A stretch of DNA of 43,188 nt from contig CALWAZ010000018.1 of the NCBI GenBank assembly GCA_944375725.1, positions 1-43,188 of the forward strand. Direction: 5' to 3'. This DNA comes from an uncultured Merdimonas sp. GTDB taxonomy: Bacteria > Bacillota > Clostridia > Lachnospirales > Lachnospiraceae. Position numbers and translations under genes: made by a program. Below, piece after piece: positions 1 through 7,051 of the stretch (positions are counted from its first letter, which is position 1; the number at the start of each line of letters is the position of its first letter). The notes beneath the pieces were generated by a model, which ran no database searches, was not told where the DNA came from, and saw only the letters and a program-made list of their open reading frames with translations.

Positions 1-11
1 AGAGGAGTGTA

Positions 12-2432
12 ATGAAAATGGCAGTACCCTTTAACCACCGGGCGGTGGAAGAGAAATGGCGTAAGAGATGGGAAGAGCATCCGGTAAACGTCAATGACGG
101 AAAGAAGCCGAAATACTATTGTCTGGATATGTTCCCCTATCCGTCAGGAAACGGACTTCATGTGGGACACTGGAGAGGCTATGTCATCAGTGATGTATGG
201 AGCCGTTATAAGCTGATGCAGGGACATTATATTATTCATCCCATGGGCTGGGATGCGTTCGGACTTCCTGCGGAGAACTACGCGATTAAGATGGGCATCC
301 ATCCGGCGATCTCCACAGCGCAGAATATCAAGAATATCAAAAAGCAGATCAATGATATCGCAGCCCTTTACGACTGGGATATGGAAGTAAACACTACCGA
401 TCCGAAGTTCTACAAATGGACCCAGTGGATCTTTGTTCAGATGTTCAAAAAGGGACTGGCTTACGAGAAGGAGTTCCCCATCAACTGGTGCCCCTCCTGT
501 AAGACAGGACTTGCAAACGAAGAGGTGGTAAACGGCGTCTGCGAGCGCTGCGGCACTCCTGTGACCAAGAAAAATCTGCGTCAGTGGATGCTGAAGATCA
601 CAGCTTACGCAGATCGTCTTCTGAATGATCTGGACAAGCTGGACTGGCCGGAGAAGGTAAAGAAGATGCAGACCGACTGGATCGGAAAATCCTACGGCGC
701 CGAGGTGGAGTTCCCGGTGGACGGAAGTGATAAGAAGATCACGGTTTACACCACCAGACCAGATACTCTGTACGGAGCTACCTTTATGGTGCTGGCTCCG
801 GAGCATGAGCTGGCGAAAGAGCTTGCCACAGACGAGACGAGAGCGGCTGTGGAGGACTATATTTTCAAATCTTCCATGCGTTCCAACGTGGATCGCGTAC
901 AGGACAAGGAGAAGACCGGCGTCTTCACCGGAAGCTACTGCATCAATCCCATGAACGGAGCGAAGCTTCCCATCTGGCTGTCCGACTATGTACTGGCTGA
1001 CTATGGTACAGGAGCCATCATGTGCGTGCCGGCTCATGATGACCGTGACTTTGCGTTCGCGAAGAAATTCGATCTCCCGATCATCCAGGTTATCGCAAAG
1101 GATGGAAAAGAGATTGAAAATATGACAGAGGCCTATACCGAGGCCAGCGGAACCATGATCAATTCCGGTGACTGGAACGGCATGGAGTCTGCGGTTCTGA
1201 AAAAGGAAGCGCCCCATATTATCGAGAAGATGGGCGTCGGAAAGAAGACGGTAAACTATAAGCTGCGTGACTGGGTATTCTCCCGTCAGCGTTACTGGGG
1301 TGAGCCGATCCCGATCGTTCACTGCCCGCACTGCGGCAATGTGCCGGTGCCGGAGGATCAGCTTCCTCTGGAACTTCCGGAGGTGGAAAGCTATCAGCCT
1401 ACCGGAACAGGCGAGTCTCCGCTGGCAGCTATTGACAGCTGGGTAAATACCACCTGTCCGGTCTGCGGCGCTCCGGCCAAGAGAGAGACAAACACGATGC
1501 CCCAGTGGGCGGGTTCCTCCTGGTACTTCCTCCGTTATGTGGACAACCACAATGACAAGGAGCTGGTAAGCCGTGAGAAGGCAGACAAGTATCTGCCGGT
1601 AGATATGTATATCGGCGGTGTGGAGCATGCGGTGCTGCATCTGCTTTACTCCCGGTTCTACACCAAGTTCCTGTACGACATCGGAGTGATTGGCTTTGAC
1701 GAGCCCTTTACGAAGCTGTTCAACCAGGGTATGATCACCGGAAAGAACGGCATCAAGATGAGCAAGTCCAAGGGCAATGTGGTATCCCCGGATGACCTGA
1801 TCCGCGATTACGGCTGCGATTCCCTGAGAATGTACGAGCTGTTCGTGGGACCGCCCGAGCTGGACGCAGAGTGGGATGACAGAGGAATCGACGGCGTATC
1901 CCGCTTCCTGAAGCGTTTCTGGAATCTGGTTCTGGACAACAAGGATAAGGGAACCAAAGAGACGCCGGAGAGCGTGAAGCTGCGCCACAAACTGGTTTAT
2001 GACATCACTACCCGTCTGAACAGCTTCAGCCTGAATACGGTTATCTCCGGATTCATGGAGTACAACAATAAGATGATCGATCTGGCAAAACGCCAGGGCG
2101 GTATCGACAAGGAGACTCTGGAGACAGCTGTGACGCTGCTGGCGCCCTTCGCTCCCCATGTGGCAGAAGAGCTCTGGGAGCAGCTGGGCCATAATGAGAC
2201 CGTCTTTGGACACGGCTGGCCGGATGCGGATGAGGAAGCCATGAAGGACGACGAGATCGAGATCGCCGTTCAGGTCAACGGAAAGACCAGAGGCACAGTG
2301 ACGATCCCCACCAGCATTTCCAAGGAAGACGCCCTTGCGGCAGGAAAGGCCGCGGTACCGGAGTGGCTGAAGGGAACCATCGTAAAAGAAATTTACGTGC
2401 CCGGAAGAATCCTGAATTTTGTAGTGAAATAA
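12..2432 (+). CDS. leuS: Leucyl-tRNA synthetase
   Basis: Class Ia aminoacyl-tRNA synthetase that charges tRNA-Leu with leucine in the cytoplasm. The 806-residue length is normal for bacterial LeuRS. The HIGH-type motif appears as HVGH in PYPSGNGLHVGHWRGY near residue 50, and the KMSKS signature as KMSKSKGN near residue 580. Between them lie a Zn-binding Cys cluster (WCPSCKTGLANEEVV, then CERCG) and the CP1 editing region with TTRPDTLYGATF and the GTGAIMCVPAHDDRD stretch. A second Cys pair (CPHCGN, CPVCG) precedes the KMSKS loop. The ribosome binding site AGAGGAG sits at the window edge. Start at 12 (MKMAV) or at the ATG at 18 cannot be separated. Any T-box leader would lie upstream of the window. 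A strong terminator follows. Confidence 0.98.
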   Translation: MKMAVPFNHRAVEEKWRKRWEEHPVNVNDGKKPKYYCLDMFPYPSGNGLHVGHWRGYVISDVWSRYKLMQGHYIIHPMGWDAFGLPAENYAIKMGIHPAISTAQNIKNIKKQINDIAALYDWDMEVNTTDPKFYKWTQWIFVQMFKKGLAYEKEFPINWCPSCKTGLANEEVVNGVCERCGTPVTKKNLRQWMLKITAYADRLLNDLDKLDWPEKVKKMQTDWIGKSYGAEVEFPVDGSDKKITVYTTRPDTLYGATFMVLAPEHELAKELATDETRAAVEDYIFKSSMRSNVDRVQDKEKTGVFTGSYCINPMNGAKLPIWLSDYVLADYGTGAIMCVPAHDDRDFAFAKKFDLPIIQVIAKDGKEIENMTEAYTEASGTMINSGDWNGMESAVLKKEAPHIIEKMGVGKKTVNYKLRDWVFSRQRYWGEPIPIVHCPHCGNVPVPEDQLPLELPEVESYQPTGTGESPLAAIDSWVNTTCPVCGAPAKRETNTMPQWAGSSWYFLRYVDNHNDKELVSREKADKYLPVDMYIGGVEHAVLHLLYSRFYTKFLYDIGVIGFDEPFTKLFNQGMITGKNGIKMSKSKGNVVSPDDLIRDYGCDSLRMYELFVGPPELDAEWDDRGIDGVSRFLKRFWNLVLDNKDKGTKETPESVKLRHKLVYDITTRLNSFSLNTVISGFMEYNNKMIDLAKRQGGIDKETLETAVTLLAPFAPHVAEELWEQLGHNETVFGHGWPDADEEAMKDDEIEIAVQVNGKTRGTVTIPTSISKEDALAAGKAAVPEWLKGTIVKEIYVPGRILNFVVK

Positions 2433-2463
2433 GGCAAAAAGACTGTAAAGTGTCATGAAAAAT

Positions 2464-2500
2464 GGCGTGGATAGTGGAGACATTATCTGCGCCGTTTTTT
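2464..2500 (+). terminator. Rho-independent terminator of leuS
   Basis: Stem GGCG/CGCC (2464-2467 with 2490-2493), continued by GATA/TATC (2470-2473 with 2484-2487) and a 10-nt loop, followed by six T residues at 2495-2500. It lies 30 bases after the leuS stop codon. Confidence 0.8.
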
Positions 2501-2526
2501 AAATTTGAAAAGAAGTGTGAATTTCA

Positions 2527-2617
2527 GGAGGATATGGTATAATGTCGGAAGACATTATACCAAGCCGAATGGCATCCCCCGGAGGGGCCATATCCGGAGG
2601 ATATGGTATAATGTCGG
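2527..2617 (+). repeat. Duplicated promoter-like 22-bp repeat with nested dyads
   Basis: An identical 22-bp sequence occurs at 2527-2548 and 2596-2617. Each copy carries an extended -10 element, TGGTATAAT. Between them GGTATAATGTC (2536-2546) forms a perfect dyad with GACATTATACC (2551-2561) around a GGAA loop, and CCATATCC (2588-2595) forms a perfect dyad with GGATATGG (2599-2606). The middle arms could therefore pair with either repeat copy. No convincing -35 box precedes either copy. The likely role is a tandem promoter, possibly with a regulatory dyad, for the hydrolase gene at 2648. Confidence 0.6.
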
Positions 2618-2647
2618 CAGGAAAAGAGAGTGTGGAGGAAAACACGG

Positions 2648-3526
2648 ATGTATGAACTGATACAGATTTCGGAACACGATTATTACATACAGAGCCCGGC
2701 GAAAATCGGGCTGGTAAAGCTGAACGATACAGAGGTCTGTCTGATTGACAGCGGCAATGACAAGGACGCAGGGCGGAAGGTCAGGAAGATTCTGGATGAA
2801 AATGGATGGACGCTGAAAGCCATCTATAATACACACTCCAACGCAGATCATATCGGCGGCAATAAGTATCTCCAGGGGCAGACGGGATGCAAAATCTACG
2901 CGCCTGGAATCGAGTGTGATTTTACAAGGCATCCGGTTCTGGAGCCTTCTCTGCTGTACGGCGGCTATCCATGTAAAGAGCTGAGACATAAGTTCCTGCT
3001 GGCTCAGGAGAGTGACGCGGAATATCTGACGAAAGAGACTCTTCCGGAGGGATTTGAGCTGATTCCGCTGCCTGGACATTTCTTTGATATGGCGGGTTTC
3101 CGGACCCCGGATGATACGGTGTATCTGGCAGACTGCCTTTCCAGCCGGGAGACCCTGGAAAAATATCAGATTGGCTTTATCTATGATGTGGCGGCCTATC
3201 TGAATACTCTGGAAAAGGTAAAGACACTGAAAGCCAGAATCTTTGTGCCGGCCCACGCGGAAGCGGCGGAGGATATCACAGAACTGGCCCAATATAATAT
3301 TGATAAAGTGAATGAAACAGCAGATAAAATTCTGGGTCTTTGTAAGGAACCCCTTGGCTTTGAGGCGATTCTGCAGCGTCTGTTTACGGAATACAGCCTG
3401 TCCATGAATTTTGAGCAGTATGTTCTTGTGGGAAGCACGGTCCGATCCTATCTGGCATGGCTGAAGGACACGGGAAGAGTGAATGCGGTGTTTGAGAAGA
3501 ATCTTCTGCTCTGGGAACGGTTATGA
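2648..3526 (+). CDS. MBL-fold metallo-hydrolase with a variant metal motif
   Basis: A 292-residue protein of the metallo-beta-lactamase superfamily. The start chosen is the ATG at 2648, because GGAGG at 2634-2638 sits nine bases upstream; a GTG at 2630 would place that site inside the gene. The metal motif reads THSNADHIGG, so the second histidine of the usual HxHxDH is an asparagine while the Asp-His pair is kept. Later candidate ligands are the His of PLPGHFFDMAG, the Asp of LADCLSS and the His of VPAHAEA. The C-terminal about 70 residues form a helical extension with a winged-helix-like look, seen in several small MBL proteins. The substrate is unknown. It appears monocistronic, between the leuS terminator and the CLC gene. 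Confidence 0.85.
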   Translation: MYELIQISEHDYYIQSPAKIGLVKLNDTEVCLIDSGNDKDAGRKVRKILDENGWTLKAIYNTHSNADHIGGNKYLQGQTGCKIYAPGIECDFTRHPVLEPSLLYGGYPCKELRHKFLLAQESDAEYLTKETLPEGFELIPLPGHFFDMAGFRTPDDTVYLADCLSSRETLEKYQIGFIYDVAAYLNTLEKVKTLKARIFVPAHAEAAEDITELAQYNIDKVNETADKILGLCKEPLGFEAILQRLFTEYSLSMNFEQYVLVGSTVRSYLAWLKDTGRVNAVFEKNLLLWERL

Positions 3527-3546
3527 ATATAAGAAAAGAGGGGGGA

Positions 3547-3586
3547 GCCGGATGATAACGTTTCAGAAATGAAACAAGATTCCGGC
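3547..3586 (+). promoter_or_regulatory. Folded leader with mini-ORFs before the CLC gene
   Basis: Outer stem GCCGGA/TCCGGC (3547-3552 with 3581-3586) encloses a perfect hairpin GTTTCA-GAAA-TGAAAC (3560-3575) with a GNRA-type loop. A GGGGGGAG run just upstream could serve a six-codon reading frame, MITFQK (3552-3572), whose stop overlaps the ATG of an 11-codon frame (3569-3604) that itself overlaps the CLC start. The only ribosome-binding-like bases for the CLC gene, GGCGG at 3584-3588, fall at the right edge of the outer stem. Translational control is an inference. Confidence 0.4.
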
Positions 3587-3596
3587 GGTATGTATT

Positions 3597-4919
3597 ATGC
3601 GTGAAGAAATCAATGATAAGACAGAACAGAAAGGAGAAGAGCTGAAAGAGCTCGTGCCCCAGCTGGAGGAAAAATTCCGGGTGACGGTCTGGAACCGTCT
3701 GCTGATGCTGGCCCGCTGGCTGATTTTCGCGGCGCTGACGGGAATCATTCTGGGGCTTGTGGGAACTGCCTTCGCTAAAGGCGTGGAGCTGGCCACGGAA
3801 TTTCGTATGGGCCATCCGTGGATTCTGTTTGGCCTCCCGATAGCGGGTCTGGTGATCGTCTGGATGTACCACTGGGAAAGAAAACAGGAGAGAAGCAGCA
3901 CCAATATGGTGCTGGACGCGATTCACGCGGAGCGGGAGATTCCCCTGAAGACGGCGCCTCTGATCTTTGCGGCGACGATTCTGACCCATCTGTTTGGCGG
4001 ATCTGCGGGACGTGAGGGAGCGGCCCTGCAGCTGGGCGGAAGCATCGGAAATTTCCTGGGAAAAGTTTTGCGGATCGATGAAAACGACAGACGGGTCATG
4101 ATTATGTGCGGCATGAGCGCGGCATTTTCGGCGCTGTTCGGCACACCCATGGCGGCCGCGGTCTTTTCCATGGAAGTGGTGAGCGTCGGGATCATGTACT
4201 ATGCGGCCCTCGTTCCCTGTGTGGTGGCTTCCTATACAGCCTATGGAACAGCCTGTTATTTCGGCCTTACCGGAGAACGGTTTGCTCTCGGTACTCTGCC
4301 CGATTTTACTTTACTGAGTGCCGGCAAAATCCTGATTCTCGGCCTCTGCTGCGCGGCAGTCAGCATTCTTTTCTGTGTGGTGCTGCATAAAACGGAAGAG
4401 CTTTTTGCGGAAAAATTCAGGAATGCCTATCTGCGGGCCGTGGTTTCCGGCTGCCTGCTGATCGTTCTGACACTGATTCTCGGAACGACAGATTATCTGG
4501 GGACAGGCATGCAGATTGTAGAACAGGCGGTAGTGGAAGGGAAGGCCTTTTGGGGCGCGTTCCTTCTGAAAATTCTGTTTACGGCAGTCACTCTCTCCGG
4601 CGGCTTTAAGGGCGGCGAGATTGTCCCTTCCTTCTTTGTGGGAGCAGCCTTTGGCTGCGTATTTGGCCAGCTGTTTCACATCTCTCCCTCTTTGGCGGCG
4701 GCCTGCGGGATGGCGGCTGTTTTCTGCGGCGTTACAAACAGTCCGATTTCCTCTCTGCTGATCAGCCTGGAGATGTTTGGATTTGAAGGCGCGCCCTTCT
4801 TTTTCCTGGCGGTTGCAGTCAGCTACATGCAGTCTGGCTATTACGGCCTGTACCGCAGCCAGAAAATTATGTATTCTAAGGTGAAAACAAAATTTATCAA
4901 CCGCAATGCAAAGGAATAA
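3597..4919 (+). CDS. CLC-family anion/proton antiporter, CLC-F-like
   Basis: A 440-residue integral membrane protein of the CLC chloride channel/antiporter superfamily. A charged N-terminus of about 35 residues precedes roughly ten hydrophobic segments. The gating-glutamate motif reads GGSAGREGAALQ, with Glu at about residue 140. The canonical GxFxP motif is replaced by GGEIVPSFF near residue 340, and the segment NMVLDAIH occurs near residue 105. From family knowledge, a methionine in that segment and a GE(V/I)xP motif are features of the fluoride/proton antiporter branch (CLC-F, sycA-like) rather than of classical chloride CLCs, so fluoride export is the favoured inference. The start at 3597 has a weak ribosome binding site within a folded leader. 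No crcB/Fluc gene is nearby. Confidence 0.88.
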   Translation: MREEINDKTEQKGEELKELVPQLEEKFRVTVWNRLLMLARWLIFAALTGIILGLVGTAFAKGVELATEFRMGHPWILFGLPIAGLVIVWMYHWERKQERSSTNMVLDAIHAEREIPLKTAPLIFAATILTHLFGGSAGREGAALQLGGSIGNFLGKVLRIDENDRRVMIMCGMSAAFSALFGTPMAAAVFSMEVVSVGIMYYAALVPCVVASYTAYGTACYFGLTGERFALGTLPDFTLLSAGKILILGLCCAAVSILFCVVLHKTEELFAEKFRNAYLRAVVSGCLLIVLTLILGTTDYLGTGMQIVEQAVVEGKAFWGAFLLKILFTAVTLSGGFKGGEIVPSFFVGAAFGCVFGQLFHISPSLAAACGMAAVFCGVTNSPISSLLISLEMFGFEGAPFFFLAVAVSYMQSGYYGLYRSQKIMYSKVKTKFINRNAKE

Positions 4920-4967
4920 CCGGGCCTGGCTGCAGAGCCGATTTGATTCGGATACGAGACAGACGGA

Positions 4968-5102
4968 GAGCCGGCCATTCCCGAAAGAAACCCTCTGAGG
5001 ACACCGGTACTTAGACGGCCGGGGCGCTTTTCCCCGGGCGTCTTATGTATCCGCTGCGTCCGAGGGGAGCGCAAGCGCGTTTCTGCCGGGAATGGCCGGC
5101 TC
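4968..5102 (-). ncRNA. Candidate structured RNA or folded inverted-repeat element
   Basis: A 135-bp element between two convergent genes is closed by a perfect 16-bp inverted repeat (4968-4983 with 5087-5102). Nested inside are AGAAAC/GTTTCT (4986-4991 with 5079-5084), CCCTC/GAGGG (4991-4995 with 5062-5066; base 4991 is shared with the previous stem), GGAC/GTCC (4999-5002 with 5058-5061), a terminal hairpin GACG..CGGGG/CCCCG..CGTC (5014-5042) and a side hairpin at 5069-5078. Read on the minus strand the side hairpin becomes GCG-CUUG-CGC, a stable tetraloop class, which favours that strand weakly. There is no T tract on either side, so it is not a simple terminator. I could not assign it to a named RNA family. 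Confidence 0.45.
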
Positions 5103-5105
5103 GTA

Positions 5106-5501
5106 TTACTTCATAAAGCTCTTTGCCAGCTGCACCATCTGTTCCATCCGCGCCACCTCTTCCGCGGATTTTCCCTGCTTCAGAGCTTCAAAGAGCTGGT
5201 TGAATTCATCCTGGGTCATTGGATGATCAGACTGGCGGGCAGCATTCATAAGTTTCTGAAAATCATTTGGGTTCATCTCTTCACTCCCTTCCGGCGGAGA
5301 CTGGGAAAAGGCTTCCTGGTTCCCGGAGGCGGACGGCCCTGCCTGCATGCCGGACTGAAACTCGGACATCATATTGGAATACTGGATATAAGTGGTGATC
5401 ATTTCCATAATCCGTATTATGGAGTCGATTTTCCGGTTCAGTTCATTGCATTTTTTCTGGACATCGTAGAGTATTTTATAACCGTCGTTTCCCAGGCACA
5501 T
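5106..5501 (-). CDS. Hypothetical small helical protein
   Basis: A 131-residue protein that I do not recognise. It is predicted cytosolic, with no signal peptide or membrane segment. An N-terminal amphipathic helix (about residues 7-45, KILYDVQKKCNELNRKIDSII) could form a coiled coil; a Ser/Gly/Pro-rich linker (about 50-75) leads to a helical C-terminal half containing MTQDEFNQLFEALKQGKSAEE. A strong ribosome binding site, GGGAGGGG, lies five bases before the ATG, which supports the start. It is convergent with the CLC gene, separated from it by the folded element at 4968-5102. Its 5' end faces a 41-residue gene on the other strand. Functional assignment is not possible from sequence alone. 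Confidence 0.75.
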   Translation of the reverse strand: MCLGNDGYKILYDVQKKCNELNRKIDSIIRIMEMITTYIQYSNMMSEFQSGMQAGPSASGNQEAFSQSPPEGSEEMNPNDFQKLMNAARQSDHPMTQDEFNQLFEALKQGKSAEEVARMEQMVQLAKSFMK

Positions 5502-5623
5502 ACAGTCCCCTCCCGTTCCCTACAGTATATGTGCAGGAAGAAAAAGTATGAATATAATAAAGAGATGAGAGCTGCTTCTGACAGGCCTGCGCGTGTCTGA
5601 AACAGGCGGAAAGGAGGAAAAAT

Positions 5624-5749
5624 ATGCCCTGTCTTGTGATAGATGAGACCAGCGTATATGAGCTGGATGAGGACTGTATGCGGAAAAAGAAAAGAGAGAA
5701 AAAAGAGACAGAAGAATCGGAAAAAGCGGAGAAAAAGCGGGAAAAATAA
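5624..5749 (+). CDS. Hypothetical 41-residue charged protein
   Basis: A very small gene supported by a near-perfect ribosome binding site, AAAGGAGG, at 5611-5618 and an ATG at 5624. The product begins MPCLVIDETSVYELDEDC and ends in a run of Lys, Arg and Glu that should form a highly charged helix. Nothing in it suggests a membrane or export signal. A TATAAT box at 5553-5558 could drive it. The stop codon lies three bases before a 12-bp perfect hairpin, which is the usual context of a complete transcription unit and supports a real gene. The function is unknown. Confidence 0.6.
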   Translation: MPCLVIDETSVYELDEDCMRKKKREKKETEESEKAEKKREK

Positions 5750-5752
5750 AAA

Positions 5753-5778
5753 TCGGGAATCCCATGTGGGATTCCCGA
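5753..5778. terminator. Bidirectional terminator hairpin
   Basis: A perfect 12-bp dyad with a 2-nt loop (5753-5764 with 5767-5778). On the minus strand it is followed by TTTTTATTTTT, which makes it a good rho-independent terminator for the Cys/Gly-rich gene at 5804-6052. On the plus strand it ends the 41-residue gene but lacks a T tract. Confidence 0.85.
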
Positions 5779-5803
5779 CCGGTTAAGGCAGAAGTTTGTG
5801 AAA

Positions 5804-6052
5804 TCAGCAGCAGCTGTTTCCGCATCCGTTTCCACCGAGGAAGCCGCCGTTTCCGCCGCATCCGCCGCAGCAGAACAGCAGAAGGATGATCCACAGGTAG
5901 CTGTTGTCGCCGCATCCGTTTCCGCCAAACCATCCGCCATTTCCGCCGCAGCAGGAAGACAGAATCAGAAGCCAGATCAGGGTGCTGCAGCAGCTGTTGC
6001 TATTGTTGTCGGAGCAGCCGCATCCACAGTTTGTAGCAGTTAAATCACTCAT
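5804..6052 (-). CDS. Cys/Gly-rich repeat protein, possibly spore-associated
   Basis: An 82-residue protein built from two similar blocks. Each block has a hydrophobic stretch (LIWLLILSSCC; LWIILLLFCC) followed by a Cys-Gly-Asn-rich stretch (GGNGGWFGGNGCG; GGNGGFLGGNGCG). It contains 14 cysteines, with more clustered at the N-terminus (NCGCGCS). Similar small Cys-rich proteins in Clostridia are often annotated as chorion-class or spore-coat-like proteins; that assignment is an inference. A ribosome binding site, GGAGG, precedes the ATG. About 50 bases upstream the minus strand shows CATACTAT, which resembles a sigma-E -10 element, but no firm -35 was found. A strong terminator follows at 5753-5778. 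Disulphide crosslinking or metal binding are both conceivable. Confidence 0.75.
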   Translation of the reverse strand: MSDLTATNCGCGCSDNNSNSCCSTLIWLLILSSCCGGNGGWFGGNGCGDNSYLWIILLLFCCGGCGGNGGFLGGNGCGNSCC

Positions 6053-6233
6053 GAGAAATCCTCCAGAAAAAATAATTATTTACAATCTCATAGTATGTGG
6101 GAGCAGAGAATGTGTGAATAAAAGGCCGGCGCTCTCTGAGGGCGCTTACAAGAAATTTACTTGTATAACAGAAGGTTTTGTGAGAAAATAAGAAAATGAA
6201 AAACTTATCATAAAACAGGAAGGAAGCGTAATT

Positions 6234-7022
6234 ATGCCTGCAGTATATGCGCATTACAAATTCGGACGGGAGGTATACCGGGCGCTGCCTCAGGAGATCC
6301 GCCAGATTCTCAGGGAAAACAAAGCGGCCTATCTGATTGGGCTGCACGGACCGGATCTTCTGTTTTATTACCATCCCTATATGAAAAACAGGATCAACCA
6401 GTATGGAGTCAGAATGCACAGGGAGTCGGCCCGGTTCTTTTTTGAAAAAGCCCGAAAGGTGTACGAGGAGCGGCCGAGCTATGTGCTCTTGTCCTATCTG
6501 TGCGGTTTTATGTGCCACTTTATGCTGGACAGCGAGTGCCATCCCTACATTACCCGCTATATGAAGGAATACCGGGTGGGACATCTGGAGATTGAGACGG
6601 ATTTTGACCGGGAGCTGATGGAAGAGGATGGGCTTGACCCGGTGACCCACAACTGTACCCGGCACCTGATTCGGGATCTGGATACGGAAGAAGCGATTGC
6701 GTCAGTGATGGATGGCATTACGCCGGACGAGATCGATGCCTGTATTCTGGGCTTTCACAAGACAATCCGGCTGTTTCAGTGTCCGGGAGCCGGCAAGAGC
6801 CGCTTTCTCCATGGATTCTTTACGCTCATCGGTCAGCGGAAAGGGCTGGGAGGACTGGTGATGACCGGAAAACCCAATCGCAGATGCGAAAAGAGCAGAA
6901 AGGCTCTGGAAGAGCGGATGGAAAGCGCGGTGAAGCCTGCGGCAGAGGAAATTGTAAAATATGTGCAGGCGGTCCGGACCGGAGAGCCTTTGAGCATCCG
7001 GCTGAACCGGGATTTTGACTAG
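6234..7022 (+). CDS. Zinc-dependent phospholipase C-like protein
   Basis: A 262-residue protein resembling the zinc-dependent phospholipase C/S1-P1 nuclease-like fold (Zn_dep_PLPC family). Matching features are the N-terminal AHYKFG, the GLHGPDLLFYY segment near residue 38, the CHFMLDSECHPYI segment near residue 97 and HLEIETDFDRELM near residue 118; these supply the His and Asp residues expected to bind a zinc cluster. No signal peptide is visible, so unlike secreted clostridial phospholipases it probably acts in the cytosol, and its substrate is unknown. The start follows AAGGAAG by several bases. The MFS gene follows 29 bases later on the same strand. Confidence 0.85.
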   Translation: MPAVYAHYKFGREVYRALPQEIRQILRENKAAYLIGLHGPDLLFYYHPYMKNRINQYGVRMHRESARFFFEKARKVYEERPSYVLLSYLCGFMCHFMLDSECHPYITRYMKEYRVGHLEIETDFDRELMEEDGLDPVTHNCTRHLIRDLDTEEAIASVMDGITPDEIDACILGFHKTIRLFQCPGAGKSRFLHGFFTLIGQRKGLGGLVMTGKPNRRCEKSRKALEERMESAVKPAAEEIVKYVQAVRTGEPLSIRLNRDFD

Positions 7023-7051
7023 AAAGAACATGGAAACGGGAGAAATGTGTC

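Noticed and set aside
144..2483. A 779-codon frame antisense to leuS
   Set aside because: It has no family motifs or ribosome binding site and mirrors the codon bias of leuS; leuS is unambiguous.
3527..3596. Fluoride riboswitch before the CLC gene
   Set aside because: The conserved CUGAUGA and CCUAC segments and the pseudoknot arms of the crcB motif are not present.
4968..5102. Ordinary bidirectional terminator
   Set aside because: No T tract follows on either strand and the internal stems are far more complex than a terminator needs.
5798..6043. Ala-rich 81-codon frame on the plus strand
   Set aside because: It is the antisense reflection of the Cys/Gly-rich gene, which has a ribosome binding site and terminator.
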